A stretch of DNA of 40,373 nucleotides from UBA5314 sp964635975 (lineage in GTDB: Bacteria > Bacillota > Syntrophomonadia > Syntrophomonadales > Syntrophomonadaceae): positions 1 through 40,373 of the forward strand of contig CAZWPO010000023.1 of assembly GCA_964635975.1 (NCBI GenBank), in the 5' to 3' direction. The notes beneath the pieces were generated by a model. The model was not told the origin of the DNA, made no database searches, and was given only the letters and a program-made list of their open reading frames with translations. Shown here piece after piece: positions 24,510 through 32,761 of this stretch (position 1 is the stretch's first letter; every line of letters begins with the position of its first letter). A program made the position numbers and the translations under genes.

Positions 24510-25967
24510 TCAAGTATTGCGCCAAAAAGCGGGTAGGAACAACACTAAAATCGGGTATATTTCTAATCTGCCCACGAGCATTAAAATTGATAAGGTATAT
24601 TTGGCGATGTCGGGCAGAAAAGCATAGTTTTGCATGGGCCCTACAAGACCAAGACCCGGACCAACATTTGCCAGACAGCTCGCAGATGCAGACAGGCTGC
24701 TTATGATGTCGATGCCCTGCCCGCAGAGCAGAAGCATACCTGAGGACATTATGATTACATACAGAAAGAAAAATTGCAGGACGTTAATAAGCAAATCCTC
24801 TTTTATAAATCTTCCTCCAAACTGAAGAGGTAAAACAGCTTTAGGATGGACCATCTTTTTTAGTTCTATTTTGGTCCGCAAAAGGATAATCAGATACCGC
24901 CCCGGCTTGATGCCTCCCCCGGTAGATCCTGAACAGCCGCCTACAAACATCATCAGCAGTAAAATCAATGTACCAATCGGAGGCCACAGATTGAAATCAA
25001 CACTGGCATAACCGGTGGTGGTTACTATTGATACAATCTGAAAACAGGCTGACCTGAAATTAGCTTCCCATGCCGCGCTGAAGAATATTTCATTCGGGTT
25101 CATCAGAAGCAAAAAAATTGAGACGATAATTATCAGGAAATAGAGTTTGAATTCTGCGTTATTGAAATATGTCAGCAGGCTACGCTGTTTGAAGGCAAAA
25201 AAGTGCAGGGCAAAGTTAGTGCCTGCCATAAACATAAACAGGATAAGGGTCCATTGAATTAAAGGGCTGGAGTAAAAAACGATACTGGTGTTTTTTGTGG
25301 AAAAACCCCCGGTGGCAAGGGTTGAGAAGGTATGACAGAGAGCGTCAAAAAAATCCATGCCGAAAACATAAAGCAAAAGGGTGCAGGCAATGCTTAAAAC
25401 CATGTAAGTGATCCAGAGTATCTTAGCATTTTCGCGGATACGCGGACTGATATTGTCAGAAATGGGACCCGGTACTTCGGCTTTAAACATTTGCTTGGCC
25501 CGTGATCCCAGACTGCTCATGATCGCAACCAGCAGCACTATGATACCGAGCCCGCCCAGCCATTGGGTGAGGCTGCGCCAGAATAATAAACCCCGGGGCC
25601 AGGATTCAACATCGCTGACGACGCTGGCGCCAGTTGTGGTAAACCCGGAAACAGTTTCAAAAATTGCATCTGCAAAGGAAGGCAGGTAGCCGGACAATAG
25701 GTAAGGTAGAGCTCCAAAAATTGATACTACTACCCAGCCCAAACTGACTAAAGCCAAACCTTCTTTAAAGTTGATGTTGGTGTCTGGTTTTAAGAAAGCA
25801 TATACGCAGATACCTCCACACATAATGGTAATAAGAGATGCTTTGAGTATGGGCAGGGCTACTGTTTCTCCGTATGCCAGCGACCAGGGCAGGCAAGTTA
25901 GCATAGCTATGCCGATAATCAGTATGATCCTCCCCAGGTTGCCAAGAACAACTTCTCCCCTGATCAA
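24510..25967 (-). CDS. trkH: Trk potassium uptake transporter membrane subunit TrkH
   Basis: A 485-aa K+ channel-like transporter of the TrkH/KtrB family with four MPM repeats. Selectivity-filter-type segments are seen in order: SGFTTTGAS, STLATGGFS, VTTTGYAS and LANVGPGLG. The WLGGLGIIVL segment after the first filter is typical. The start is TTG at 25967, overlapping the trkA stop (TTGA), with GGAGG six bases upstream, so TrkA and TrkH are translationally coupled. Confidence 0.95.
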   Translation of the reverse strand: MIRGEVVLGNLGRIILIIGIAMLTCLPWSLAYGETVALPILKASLITIMCGGICVYAFLKPDTNINFKEGLALVSLGWVVVSIFGALPYLLSGYLPSFADAIFETVSGFTTTGASVVSDVESWPRGLLFWRSLTQWLGGLGIIVLLVAIMSSLGSRAKQMFKAEVPGPISDNISPRIRENAKILWITYMVLSIACTLLLYVFGMDFFDALCHTFSTLATGGFSTKNTSIVFYSSPLIQWTLILFMFMAGTNFALHFFAFKQRSLLTYFNNAEFKLYFLIIIVSIFLLLMNPNEIFFSAAWEANFRSACFQIVSIVTTTGYASVDFNLWPPIGTLILLLMMFVGGCSGSTGGGIKPGRYLIILLRTKIELKKMVHPKAVLPLQFGGRFIKEDLLINVLQFFFLYVIIMSSGMLLLCGQGIDIISSLSASASCLANVGPGLGLVGPMQNYAFLPDIAKYTLSILMLVGRLEIYPILVLFLPAFWRNT

Positions 25968-27319
25968 TTTCTGCCTCCATTCTTAAAGAGGCGCTCGATT
26001 TTATGAATGCTCTTTAACAAGGAGAATACGATTAAGCGGTCATTGGCAGCAATGATAAATGATCCGTCGGGGATAATTATCTTATCATCGCGAACCACAG
26101 CTCCAATCGTCGCACCGCGCGGAATATTTATATCCTTCAGCGGTTTATTTAATACCGATGCACCAGGTTGGGCTATTAACTCCAGCATCTCGGCTCTCTC
26201 TTCACCAAACAAAGTCACCGAAATAATGTCTCCCACCCGCATATATTTCAAAATAGCCCCGGCAGTCAATATCCGTGGATTCAATATAGTATCGATACCG
26301 ATCTGTTCAGCCAGCGGCAGCACTTCAGTCCTTTTTACCTGGCATACGGTCTTCTTTACGCCCAGGTTGCTGGCTATGAGAGCGCACAACAGGTTTACCT
26401 TATCGTCATCGGTCACGGCAGCAAAAAGATCGGAGGCAACTATATTTTCTTCCTCCAGCAGCTGGTAGTCGCTGCCGTCACCATGTATGACCAGGGTGTT
26501 CTTTAATCTCTGCGAGATTTTTTGAGCCCGGTTGAGGTCTTTTTCAACAATTTTTATATTGATTGAAGGCTGGCTGTTTTCGAGGATATGGGCCAAATAA
26601 AATCCGGTACGCCCGCCCCCGAGTATGGTTACGTGCTCGACTTTGCGGGAATGAAATCCGAGTAAATGCTCAACAGACTTCATATCAGCAGTACGAGCCA
26701 TTAGATGAATATGGTCTCCGGCTTTAAGAACATCATCTCCGCCCGGGACTAACATGCTGTGTTTGCGAACAATCGATACAATATTATAAGGGATAGAGCT
26801 ATCAAGGTCCTTTATTTTCTTCTCTAATATAGGCGAATCAGGTTTAAGTTCCAACTCCAGCAACTGGACTTTGCCATCGGCATAATAATCAACATTCAAT
26901 GCTTCTGGATTTTTTACGATTTCGGCAATTTCTTTGGCGGTAACCCGTTCGGGATTAATTATCAGGTCAATTCCCATCAGATCGTTGAGAGAGAAGCCTC
27001 TAACTTCAAGATACTCAGGATTGCGGACCCTGGCTACAGTCGTTTTAGCTCCATATTGCTTAGCTATAAGGCAGGAAATCATATTGAGTTCGTCAAACTC
27101 AGTAACAGCCAGTAGCATGTCCGCCGTTTCTACACCAGCCGATCGCAATATCGATGTGGACGAACCACTGCCAGGGATAACCTGAACATCGAGCATCTCT
27201 TCCAATATTTGCTGACGTTCCGGGGTCTGCTCGATCACAGTTACGTCATGGTCTTCTGCAGACAGCAATTGAGCCATACTAAAACCGACTTTGCCTGCAC
27301 CAATGATAATAACTTTCAT
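25964..27319 (-). CDS. trkA: Trk potassium uptake regulatory subunit TrkA
   Basis: A 451-aa peripheral gating protein with two RCK units: Rossmann GAGKVG (residues 8-13) with TrkA_C to about 220, and a second Rossmann start VTILGGGRTGFYLA near 230 followed by another TrkA_C (LIAQPGASVLNKPLKDI). The duplicated architecture is typical of TrkA as opposed to KtrA. It binds NAD(H) or ATP/ADP to gate TrkH. The promoter is probably at 27487-27514 on the minus strand. Confidence 0.95.
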   Translation of the reverse strand: MKVIIIGAGKVGFSMAQLLSAEDHDVTVIEQTPERQQILEEMLDVQVIPGSGSSTSILRSAGVETADMLLAVTEFDELNMISCLIAKQYGAKTTVARVRNPEYLEVRGFSLNDLMGIDLIINPERVTAKEIAEIVKNPEALNVDYYADGKVQLLELELKPDSPILEKKIKDLDSSIPYNIVSIVRKHSMLVPGGDDVLKAGDHIHLMARTADMKSVEHLLGFHSRKVEHVTILGGGRTGFYLAHILENSQPSINIKIVEKDLNRAQKISQRLKNTLVIHGDGSDYQLLEEENIVASDLFAAVTDDDKVNLLCALIASNLGVKKTVCQVKRTEVLPLAEQIGIDTILNPRILTAGAILKYMRVGDIISVTLFGEERAEMLELIAQPGASVLNKPLKDINIPRGATIGAVVRDDKIIIPDGSFIIAANDRLIVFSLLKSIHKIERLFKNGGRN

Positions 27320-27486
27320 GAAGAATCCGCCTGTCTATAGTAAATATAAATAAGTCAGCAAGCTAGATGTTATCGAGCGCCTGCATTCTTAATAATCGAT
27401 GCTTTGTTAAACATCACGACGATGAACCCTGATTGTCATAAAGTATACCCCCTTGTAGCTTTATTTGCCAGCTAAATAGATATTTG

Positions 27487-27514
27487 ATTATATATATAAT
27501 CGGATTGCTTGCAA
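27487..27514 (-). promoter_or_regulatory. Minus-strand promoter for trkA-trkH
   Basis: On the minus strand TTGCAA (27514-27509) and TATAAT (27492-27487) are 16 bases apart. The implied leader to the trkA ATG is about 160 bases. The 27320-27673 gap holds this and the divergent promoter for the acyl-CoA synthetase, and nothing else recognised. Confidence 0.5.
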
Positions 27515-27555
27515 GTACCTTCATTGTCTCTTGATGGTAACAGCTTAAGAAGTTA

Positions 27556-27584
27556 TTGATAACTACCGGGTATCGCTTTATAAT
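27556..27584 (+). promoter_or_regulatory. Promoter for acyl-CoA synthetase gene
   Basis: TTGATA (27556-27561) and TATAAT (27579-27584) are separated by the optimal 17 bases, close to the sigma-A consensus. The start point would be near 27591, about 80 bases before the ATG. Confidence 0.75.
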
Positions 27585-27673
27585 TTGTTTAGTGTTTTTG
27601 CTTGATTATGAAGTACGGGATTTTATTTTTAAGCGCAGCTACATTTGTATAGTAGAACGGGAGGAAAGCGAAA

Positions 27674-29308
27674 ATGCCTATCACTGATATACTCGCACGC
27701 AATGCAGAACTATATGGGCAGGAGATATGTCTGACCGAGATAAATATGGATCTGCAGGAGAGCCACAATGTTACCTGGTTGGAGTATGAGCTTATCGAAA
27801 ACAGTCCAGCAGGCGAATACCGACGGGAAATGACCTGGCGGGTCTTTAACGAAAAAGCCAACCGCGTAGCCAACCTTCTACTCAAAAGGGGAATCGGAAA
27901 AGGCGATAAGGTAGCTATTCTATTAATGAACTGCCTGGAATGGCTGCCCATCTATTTTGGGATCCTAAAAGCCGGTGCCGTTGCGGTACCGCTTAATTTC
28001 CGTTATACAGCCGAGGAGATAGAGTACTGCCTTGGCCTTTCGGAATCGATCGCATTGATTTTTGGCCCCGAGTTTATTGGACGCGTGGAATCGATCTACA
28101 ACCAGATACCTCAGATCAAGACGATTCTTTTTGCAGGAGAAAACCGTCCTTCTTTTGCGGAGAATTATGACCGGCTTACTGCAAATTGCAGTTCAGAAGA
28201 ACCGCAGATAGAACTCTTTGACGAGGAAGATGCCGCGGTGTATTTTTCCTCGGGGACCACGGGGTTTCCCAAAGCAATTTTGCATAGACACAGCAGCTTG
28301 ATGTCGGCTTGTGAAACCGAATTAGCACATCATGGCCAAAAGCGGGGAGATAATTTCCTGTGTATTCCGCCATTATATCATACCGGTGCCAAGATGCACT
28401 GGTTTGGCAGCCTGCTTTCAGGAAGCCAGGCTGTGCTGCTGCGCGGGGTTAGGCCCGACTGGATACTCAAAACGGTTTCCGAGGAAAAGATCACCAATGT
28501 ATGGCTCTTGGTCCCCTGGGCACAGGATATCCTGGATGCTATCGAAAGAGGCGATGTCAAACTTGAAGATTATGAGCTCTCACAGTGGAGGCTGATGCAC
28601 ATCGGTGCCCAGCCGGTGCCGCCCAGCCTGATCCGACGCTGGAAGCAGTATTTTCCTTATCACCTTTATGACACCAACTATGGTTTGAGCGAATCGATCG
28701 GACCGGGGTGCGTGCACCTGGGCGTTGAGAACATCCACAAGGTCGGAGCTATCGGTGTACCCGGACACAATTGGGAAGTAAGGATAGTAGATGAAAATGG
28801 AGAGTGCGTTCCCAAGGGACAGGTTGGCGAACTGGCAGTGAAGGGCCCCGGGGTGATGAAATGCTACTTCAACGATCCGGAAGCCTCTGCAGCGGTTTTA
28901 AGGGACGGCTGGCTGTTTACCGGAGATATGGCGCGCCAGGATGAAGATGGTTTCATTTTTCTGGTCGACAGGAAGAAAGACGTTATCATAAGCGGAGGCG
29001 AGAATATATATCCGGTGCAGGTCGAAGATTTCCTGCGGGCTCATAATGCCATAAAGGATGTCGCAGTTATAGGGCTTCCCGACAAACGCGTCGGTGAAAT
29101 AGCCGCGGCTATTATCGAGCTGAAGCCCGGTATCGAATGCACTGCTGAAGATATCGAAGCTTTTTGCGCATCTATGCCCCGTTACAAGCGCCCGCGGAAA
29201 ATAATATTTGACGAAGTGCCCCGTAATCCCACCGGAAAAATAGAAAAGCCCAAATTAAGGGAAAAATACGGTGCGACCGGCATCGTCGCAACGCAAACCG
29301 GCAGCTGA
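27674..29308 (+). CDS. AMP-forming acyl-CoA synthetase (ANL superfamily)
   Basis: A 544-aa acyl/aryl-CoA ligase activating a carboxylic acid to its CoA thioester via acyl-adenylate. ATP-binding YFSSGTTGFPKA is at about residues 190-201, the YGLSES motif A5 near 335, TGD (GWLFTGDM) and DRKKDVIISGGENIYP follow, and the C-terminal catalytic Lys is in NPTGKIEK (K522). Substrate chain length or aromatic nature cannot be inferred. GGGAGG precedes the ATG. It is monocistronic between a near-consensus promoter and a strong terminator. Confidence 0.93.
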   Translation: MPITDILARNAELYGQEICLTEINMDLQESHNVTWLEYELIENSPAGEYRREMTWRVFNEKANRVANLLLKRGIGKGDKVAILLMNCLEWLPIYFGILKAGAVAVPLNFRYTAEEIEYCLGLSESIALIFGPEFIGRVESIYNQIPQIKTILFAGENRPSFAENYDRLTANCSSEEPQIELFDEEDAAVYFSSGTTGFPKAILHRHSSLMSACETELAHHGQKRGDNFLCIPPLYHTGAKMHWFGSLLSGSQAVLLRGVRPDWILKTVSEEKITNVWLLVPWAQDILDAIERGDVKLEDYELSQWRLMHIGAQPVPPSLIRRWKQYFPYHLYDTNYGLSESIGPGCVHLGVENIHKVGAIGVPGHNWEVRIVDENGECVPKGQVGELAVKGPGVMKCYFNDPEASAAVLRDGWLFTGDMARQDEDGFIFLVDRKKDVIISGGENIYPVQVEDFLRAHNAIKDVAVIGLPDKRVGEIAAAIIELKPGIECTAEDIEAFCASMPRYKRPRKIIFDEVPRNPTGKIEKPKLREKYGATGIVATQTGS

Positions 29309-29325
29309 AATCCATAAATGAGAAA

Positions 29326-29368
29326 AATCCCGGTTATTTGAACTAAATAAACCGGGATTAATTTTTTT
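29326..29368 (+). terminator. Strong rho-independent terminator
   Basis: AATCCCGGTT (29326-29335) pairs with AACCGGGATT (29350-29359), extended by an imperfect ATTT/AAAT, and is followed by seven T (29362-29368). Confidence 0.9.
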
Positions 29369-29629
29369 CGTTGACGTTGATATGGATACTTCTCTGTAGT
29401 CTGGAGCGCTGCTATGCCTACATGAAGATGCGGCTTATACAAATGAGACCCTAAGATACTCTGCGTTGACATAATGGAGGATTTTGCGCAAATTTTATAG
29501 AAATCAAGGATATTGAAGCACCTGCTATTTTCATGAGAACCGCCCCAGTAAGTTGATTAATTAAAGAGCCCAGAGACTCAAGTTCCGGAACAGATACCGG
29601 TGTGACTGAAGTCGAAAGGATCAGAGTGT
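29369..29629. other. Intergenic region before the ABC export operon
   Basis: It probably holds the promoter of the export operon. A perfect -35 TTGACA is at 29466-29471 but no -10 lies at 16-18 bases; TATAGA at 29496-29501 is too far. GAAAGGA 9 bases before the ATG at 29630 is the RBS. No gene or repeat seen. Confidence 0.35.
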
Positions 29630-32005
29630 ATGGGAATCCTGGGCAAAAAGATATTTAGATATATCGTGCGCAACCTGGGACAGTTCCTGGCTGCTGCTGC
29701 TGTGGTAATGGGAGGCATCATAGTCTATATTTCTATGAGCAGTTCCTATTATACACTGGGAGAATCGCGCGCTGATTTTTACAGAGAAAATAATTTTGCC
29801 GATTACTATTTTCAGGTGGTCAAGGCCCCCGAGAGTATAGTGAGACAGATTGAAGTCATGCCGGGAGTCAAGCGTGTGACCGGACGTGCAGCGCGAGATA
29901 TCCCAGTGATCAAAGAAAACGATGAGCGGGCCACCGCGCGAGTTGTCGGTTATGCTCTTCCCATGGATAACGAATTGAACCGCCTGACGCTGCTCGAAGG
30001 AAGATATTTCACAGAGATTCAGAGCGGTGAACCAGAGCTGGTACTGGATCCCAAATATCTGGCTGCCAATCACCTGCAATGGGGTGAATCGGTAACGGCA
30101 GTCGTGGAGGGCAAGGAAGTATTTTTTACCGTGGTGGGCTCAGCCACCAGCCCGGAATTCATATATTCGATGAAAGACAGTGTGGATATTATGCCAGATC
30201 CGCAGAAGTTTGGCATATTTATGCTGGAGAACTCACAGGCCCAGCAGGTGCTGAACATGCCGGGTCAGATAAACCAGATTCTTATCGAATTTAGTATTGG
30301 AACAAATCAAGACCAGCTTGTCGAATCCATCAAAGATATCCTGAAACCTTACGGCCTACTCGCATCCTACCCTCGCGAAGACCAGCTGAGCCATGCCATG
30401 GCCGAGGCTGAGCTGGACCAGCTCCAATCTGTGACCATGGTTCTGCCGCTCATATTTTTTTCAATCGCGGCCGCTATCCAATTCGTCATATTGCGGCGCA
30501 TGATCAGATCCCAGCGCTCCCAGATCGGCTTGATGAAGGGGTTGGGTTATCGGAGCTACCAGATAATACTGCACTATGTTTGGTACGCGGTGGCCGTAAG
30601 CTTTGTGGGAGCTCTTCTGGGAACCGTATTGGGAGTCATATCTTCGATTGGCATCACAGATATCTATTCTTCTTATTTTAACTTTCCGGAAGGGATGCAG
30701 GGCTACAATCTGCCGGCCATTTTCTACGGATTCGCTATGTGCCTGTTGATTGGTGTCGCAGCCGGATTATCCGCTTCATGGAGTGTGCTGGGTATACAGC
30801 CTGCCGCATCCATGCGCCCTGAACCCCCGAAAGTGAGCGGAAAGACTCTTTTAGAATACTGGCCCGCGCTCTGGCGAAGCCTGGACTCGGGCTGGAAAAT
30901 GACTATGCGCAATATCAGCCGCAATAGAGGAAGGTTTGCTGTTACTCTTATGGGAGTAATCTTTGCGGTCGGATTGCTGGTCATATCATTTTTTACTGTT
31001 GATGCAGTTGATTTCATTATGGGGAGATTTTTCTACCGGGGCCAATCATATGACATTATCATCAGATTCAATTCTCTAATAGCCGAAAACGAGCTCCTTA
31101 ATATCAGCCGTTTGGATGGTGTCCGAAAGGTGGAGCCATTTATGGAGGTCCCGGTCAGGATCAATTATCAGGGCCGTAGTGAAGACGATGTTCTCATAGC
31201 CTATCCGCCTGATCTAAGCATGAAGAAGCTGGAAAGCGAGTCCGGCGAGCCCATTCAAATACCTGCTGAAGGAATTCTGATAAACCAGAGAGCTGCAGAC
31301 AAGTTGGGAGTAAAAACCGGATCGCCAGTCGATGTGGAGACTCTGCTAAGCGTCGGCCCGGTGCGCAGGGAAGAGGTTTTGGTCATGGGTGAAAACCAGC
31401 AGTTCATCGGTGCCGGCTCTTTTATCGACCTGAGCGCGGCCAACCGTATCTTGCAGGAAAGAAATCTTGTTTCCGGAGCAATGATCAGAGTTGAAGAGGG
31501 TAGAGAAGAGCAGGTAGAGAGTGAACTAAATAAGATGCTGGGCGTAGCATCTATTTTGAGCAGCGAAAAAGAGATACAGAATTTCGAGAAGAACCTTGAA
31601 GTAATGAATGTGTCTATACTCATCATGGTGCTTTTTGCTGTGTTACTAGGTTTTGCAATAGTATATAATGCCTCGGTGATGAACCTGGCGGAAAGGCGGC
31701 GCGAAATAGGCTGTATGCGAGTCATGGGATTCAGTGTTGGCGAGATATCAGCGCTGCTTCTAAAAGAAAACTTGATCCAGGCGGTTTTGGGCGGACTTCT
31801 TGGACTGGTATTCGGGCGGTATATCGCCGGGGCTTATGTCCAATCAATCAGTACGGATCTGTACACCCTGCCGGTAATCATCTACCCCCGCACCTATCTT
31901 TTTTCCGCGGTGGGAGGCTTTATATTCGTAATCACGGCGCATCTGTTTTCGGTAAGGGGGATCAAGGATCTGGATCTGGCGGAATCCTTGAAAAGCCCGG
32001 AATAG
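29630..32005 (+). CDS. FtsX-type ABC transporter permease (copy 1)
   Basis: A 791-aa permease with an N-terminal helix (about 17-35), a first extracytoplasmic domain, a first FtsX core (three helices between about 262 and 392), a linking helix (about 433-452), a second extracytoplasmic domain, and a second FtsX core at the C-terminus with the coupling segment RRREIGCMRVMGFSVGEI. Two FtsX cores in one chain are typical of large LolC/YbbP-like exporters. It is paralogous to the permease two genes on, sharing FYRENNFADYYFQVVKAPE near the N-terminus. With the ATPase it should form a mechanotransmission or export pump; substrate unknown. Confidence 0.9.
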   Translation: MGILGKKIFRYIVRNLGQFLAAAAVVMGGIIVYISMSSSYYTLGESRADFYRENNFADYYFQVVKAPESIVRQIEVMPGVKRVTGRAARDIPVIKENDERATARVVGYALPMDNELNRLTLLEGRYFTEIQSGEPELVLDPKYLAANHLQWGESVTAVVEGKEVFFTVVGSATSPEFIYSMKDSVDIMPDPQKFGIFMLENSQAQQVLNMPGQINQILIEFSIGTNQDQLVESIKDILKPYGLLASYPREDQLSHAMAEAELDQLQSVTMVLPLIFFSIAAAIQFVILRRMIRSQRSQIGLMKGLGYRSYQIILHYVWYAVAVSFVGALLGTVLGVISSIGITDIYSSYFNFPEGMQGYNLPAIFYGFAMCLLIGVAAGLSASWSVLGIQPAASMRPEPPKVSGKTLLEYWPALWRSLDSGWKMTMRNISRNRGRFAVTLMGVIFAVGLLVISFFTVDAVDFIMGRFFYRGQSYDIIIRFNSLIAENELLNISRLDGVRKVEPFMEVPVRINYQGRSEDDVLIAYPPDLSMKKLESESGEPIQIPAEGILINQRAADKLGVKTGSPVDVETLLSVGPVRREEVLVMGENQQFIGAGSFIDLSAANRILQERNLVSGAMIRVEEGREEQVESELNKMLGVASILSSEKEIQNFEKNLEVMNVSILIMVLFAVLLGFAIVYNASVMNLAERRREIGCMRVMGFSVGEISALLLKENLIQAVLGGLLGLVFGRYIAGAYVQSISTDLYTLPVIIYPRTYLFSAVGGFIFVITAHLFSVRGIKDLDLAESLKSPE

Positions 32006-32050
32006 GAATGTCTGCAAGAAAATAACGCTGCCAGAGGGAGGGCATCTTGG

Positions 32051-32761
32051 ATGGAAGACAAAATACTACTCAAATTGGAACGAGTGACAAAAACCTATGA
32101 TATGGGCGAAATCAAAGTGGAGGCTTTGAAAGAAACTTCACTCGACATTTATCAAGGAGAGCTGCTGGTCATTCTTGGCCCCAGCGGATCTGGCAAGAGC
32201 ACCCTTTTAAATATTATGGGCGGCATGGACTCGCCGACCAGCGGACGCGTAATATTTGGAAGCGAAGATATCACCGGCGGAGGTGAAGACGTTTTAACCA
32301 ACTACCGCCGCAATGAAGTGGGATTCGTATTTCAGTTCTACAATCTGATACCCGACCTGACTGCCCGGGAAAATATCGAACTGGCATCTGAGCTGGTTAA
32401 AAAGCCGCTGCCGGTTGATGATATATTGAAGGAAGTCGGCCTTGACGAACGCATGGACCATTTCCCGTCGCAGATGAGCGGGGGGGAACAACAGCGCATC
32501 TCCATTGCCAGGGCCGTAATAAAGAATCCCCGCCTGCTGCTCTGTGATGAACCGACCGGCGCTCTGGATTATCAGACTGGAAAGCTTATCCTGGCATTGC
32601 TGAAGAAGATCAACCAGGAGACCGGCTGCACGGTGGTTTTGATTACCCATAACATCGCTATCGGTGGAATGGGTGACCGGGTAGTGCGTATGCGCAGCGG
32701 TGAGATTGTTGAAATTACTGAGAATCCAAGCCCTTTGTCACCGGAAAGGATTGAATGGTAG
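32051..32761 (+). CDS. ABC transporter ATPase (LolD/MacB type)
   Basis: A 236-aa nucleotide-binding protein: Walker A GPSGSGKST at residues 43-51, Q-loop FVFQFYNLIPDLTARENIE characteristic of the LolD/MacB/FtsE group, signature MSGGEQQR, Walker B LLLCDEPTGALD, switch His in LITHN. GGAGGG lies 8 bases before the ATG. It sits between the two paralogous FtsX permeases, and its stop overlaps the start of the second, so it probably energises both. Confidence 0.94.
   Translation: MEDKILLKLERVTKTYDMGEIKVEALKETSLDIYQGELLVILGPSGSGKSTLLNIMGGMDSPTSGRVIFGSEDITGGGEDVLTNYRRNEVGFVFQFYNLIPDLTARENIELASELVKKPLPVDDILKEVGLDERMDHFPSQMSGGEQQRISIARAVIKNPRLLLCDEPTGALDYQTGKLILALLKKINQETGCTVVLITHNIAIGGMGDRVVRMRSGEIVEITENPSPLSPERIEW

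Noticed and set aside
26007..26468. Plus-strand open frame of 153 codons
   Set aside because: Lies antisense to trkA, whose motifs are complete; low-complexity Ser/Ile composition typical of a shadow frame.
27320..27673. Riboswitch such as a KtrA/ydaO-type leader upstream of trkA
   Set aside because: No conserved riboswitch core could be recognised by eye; only promoters on both strands were supported.
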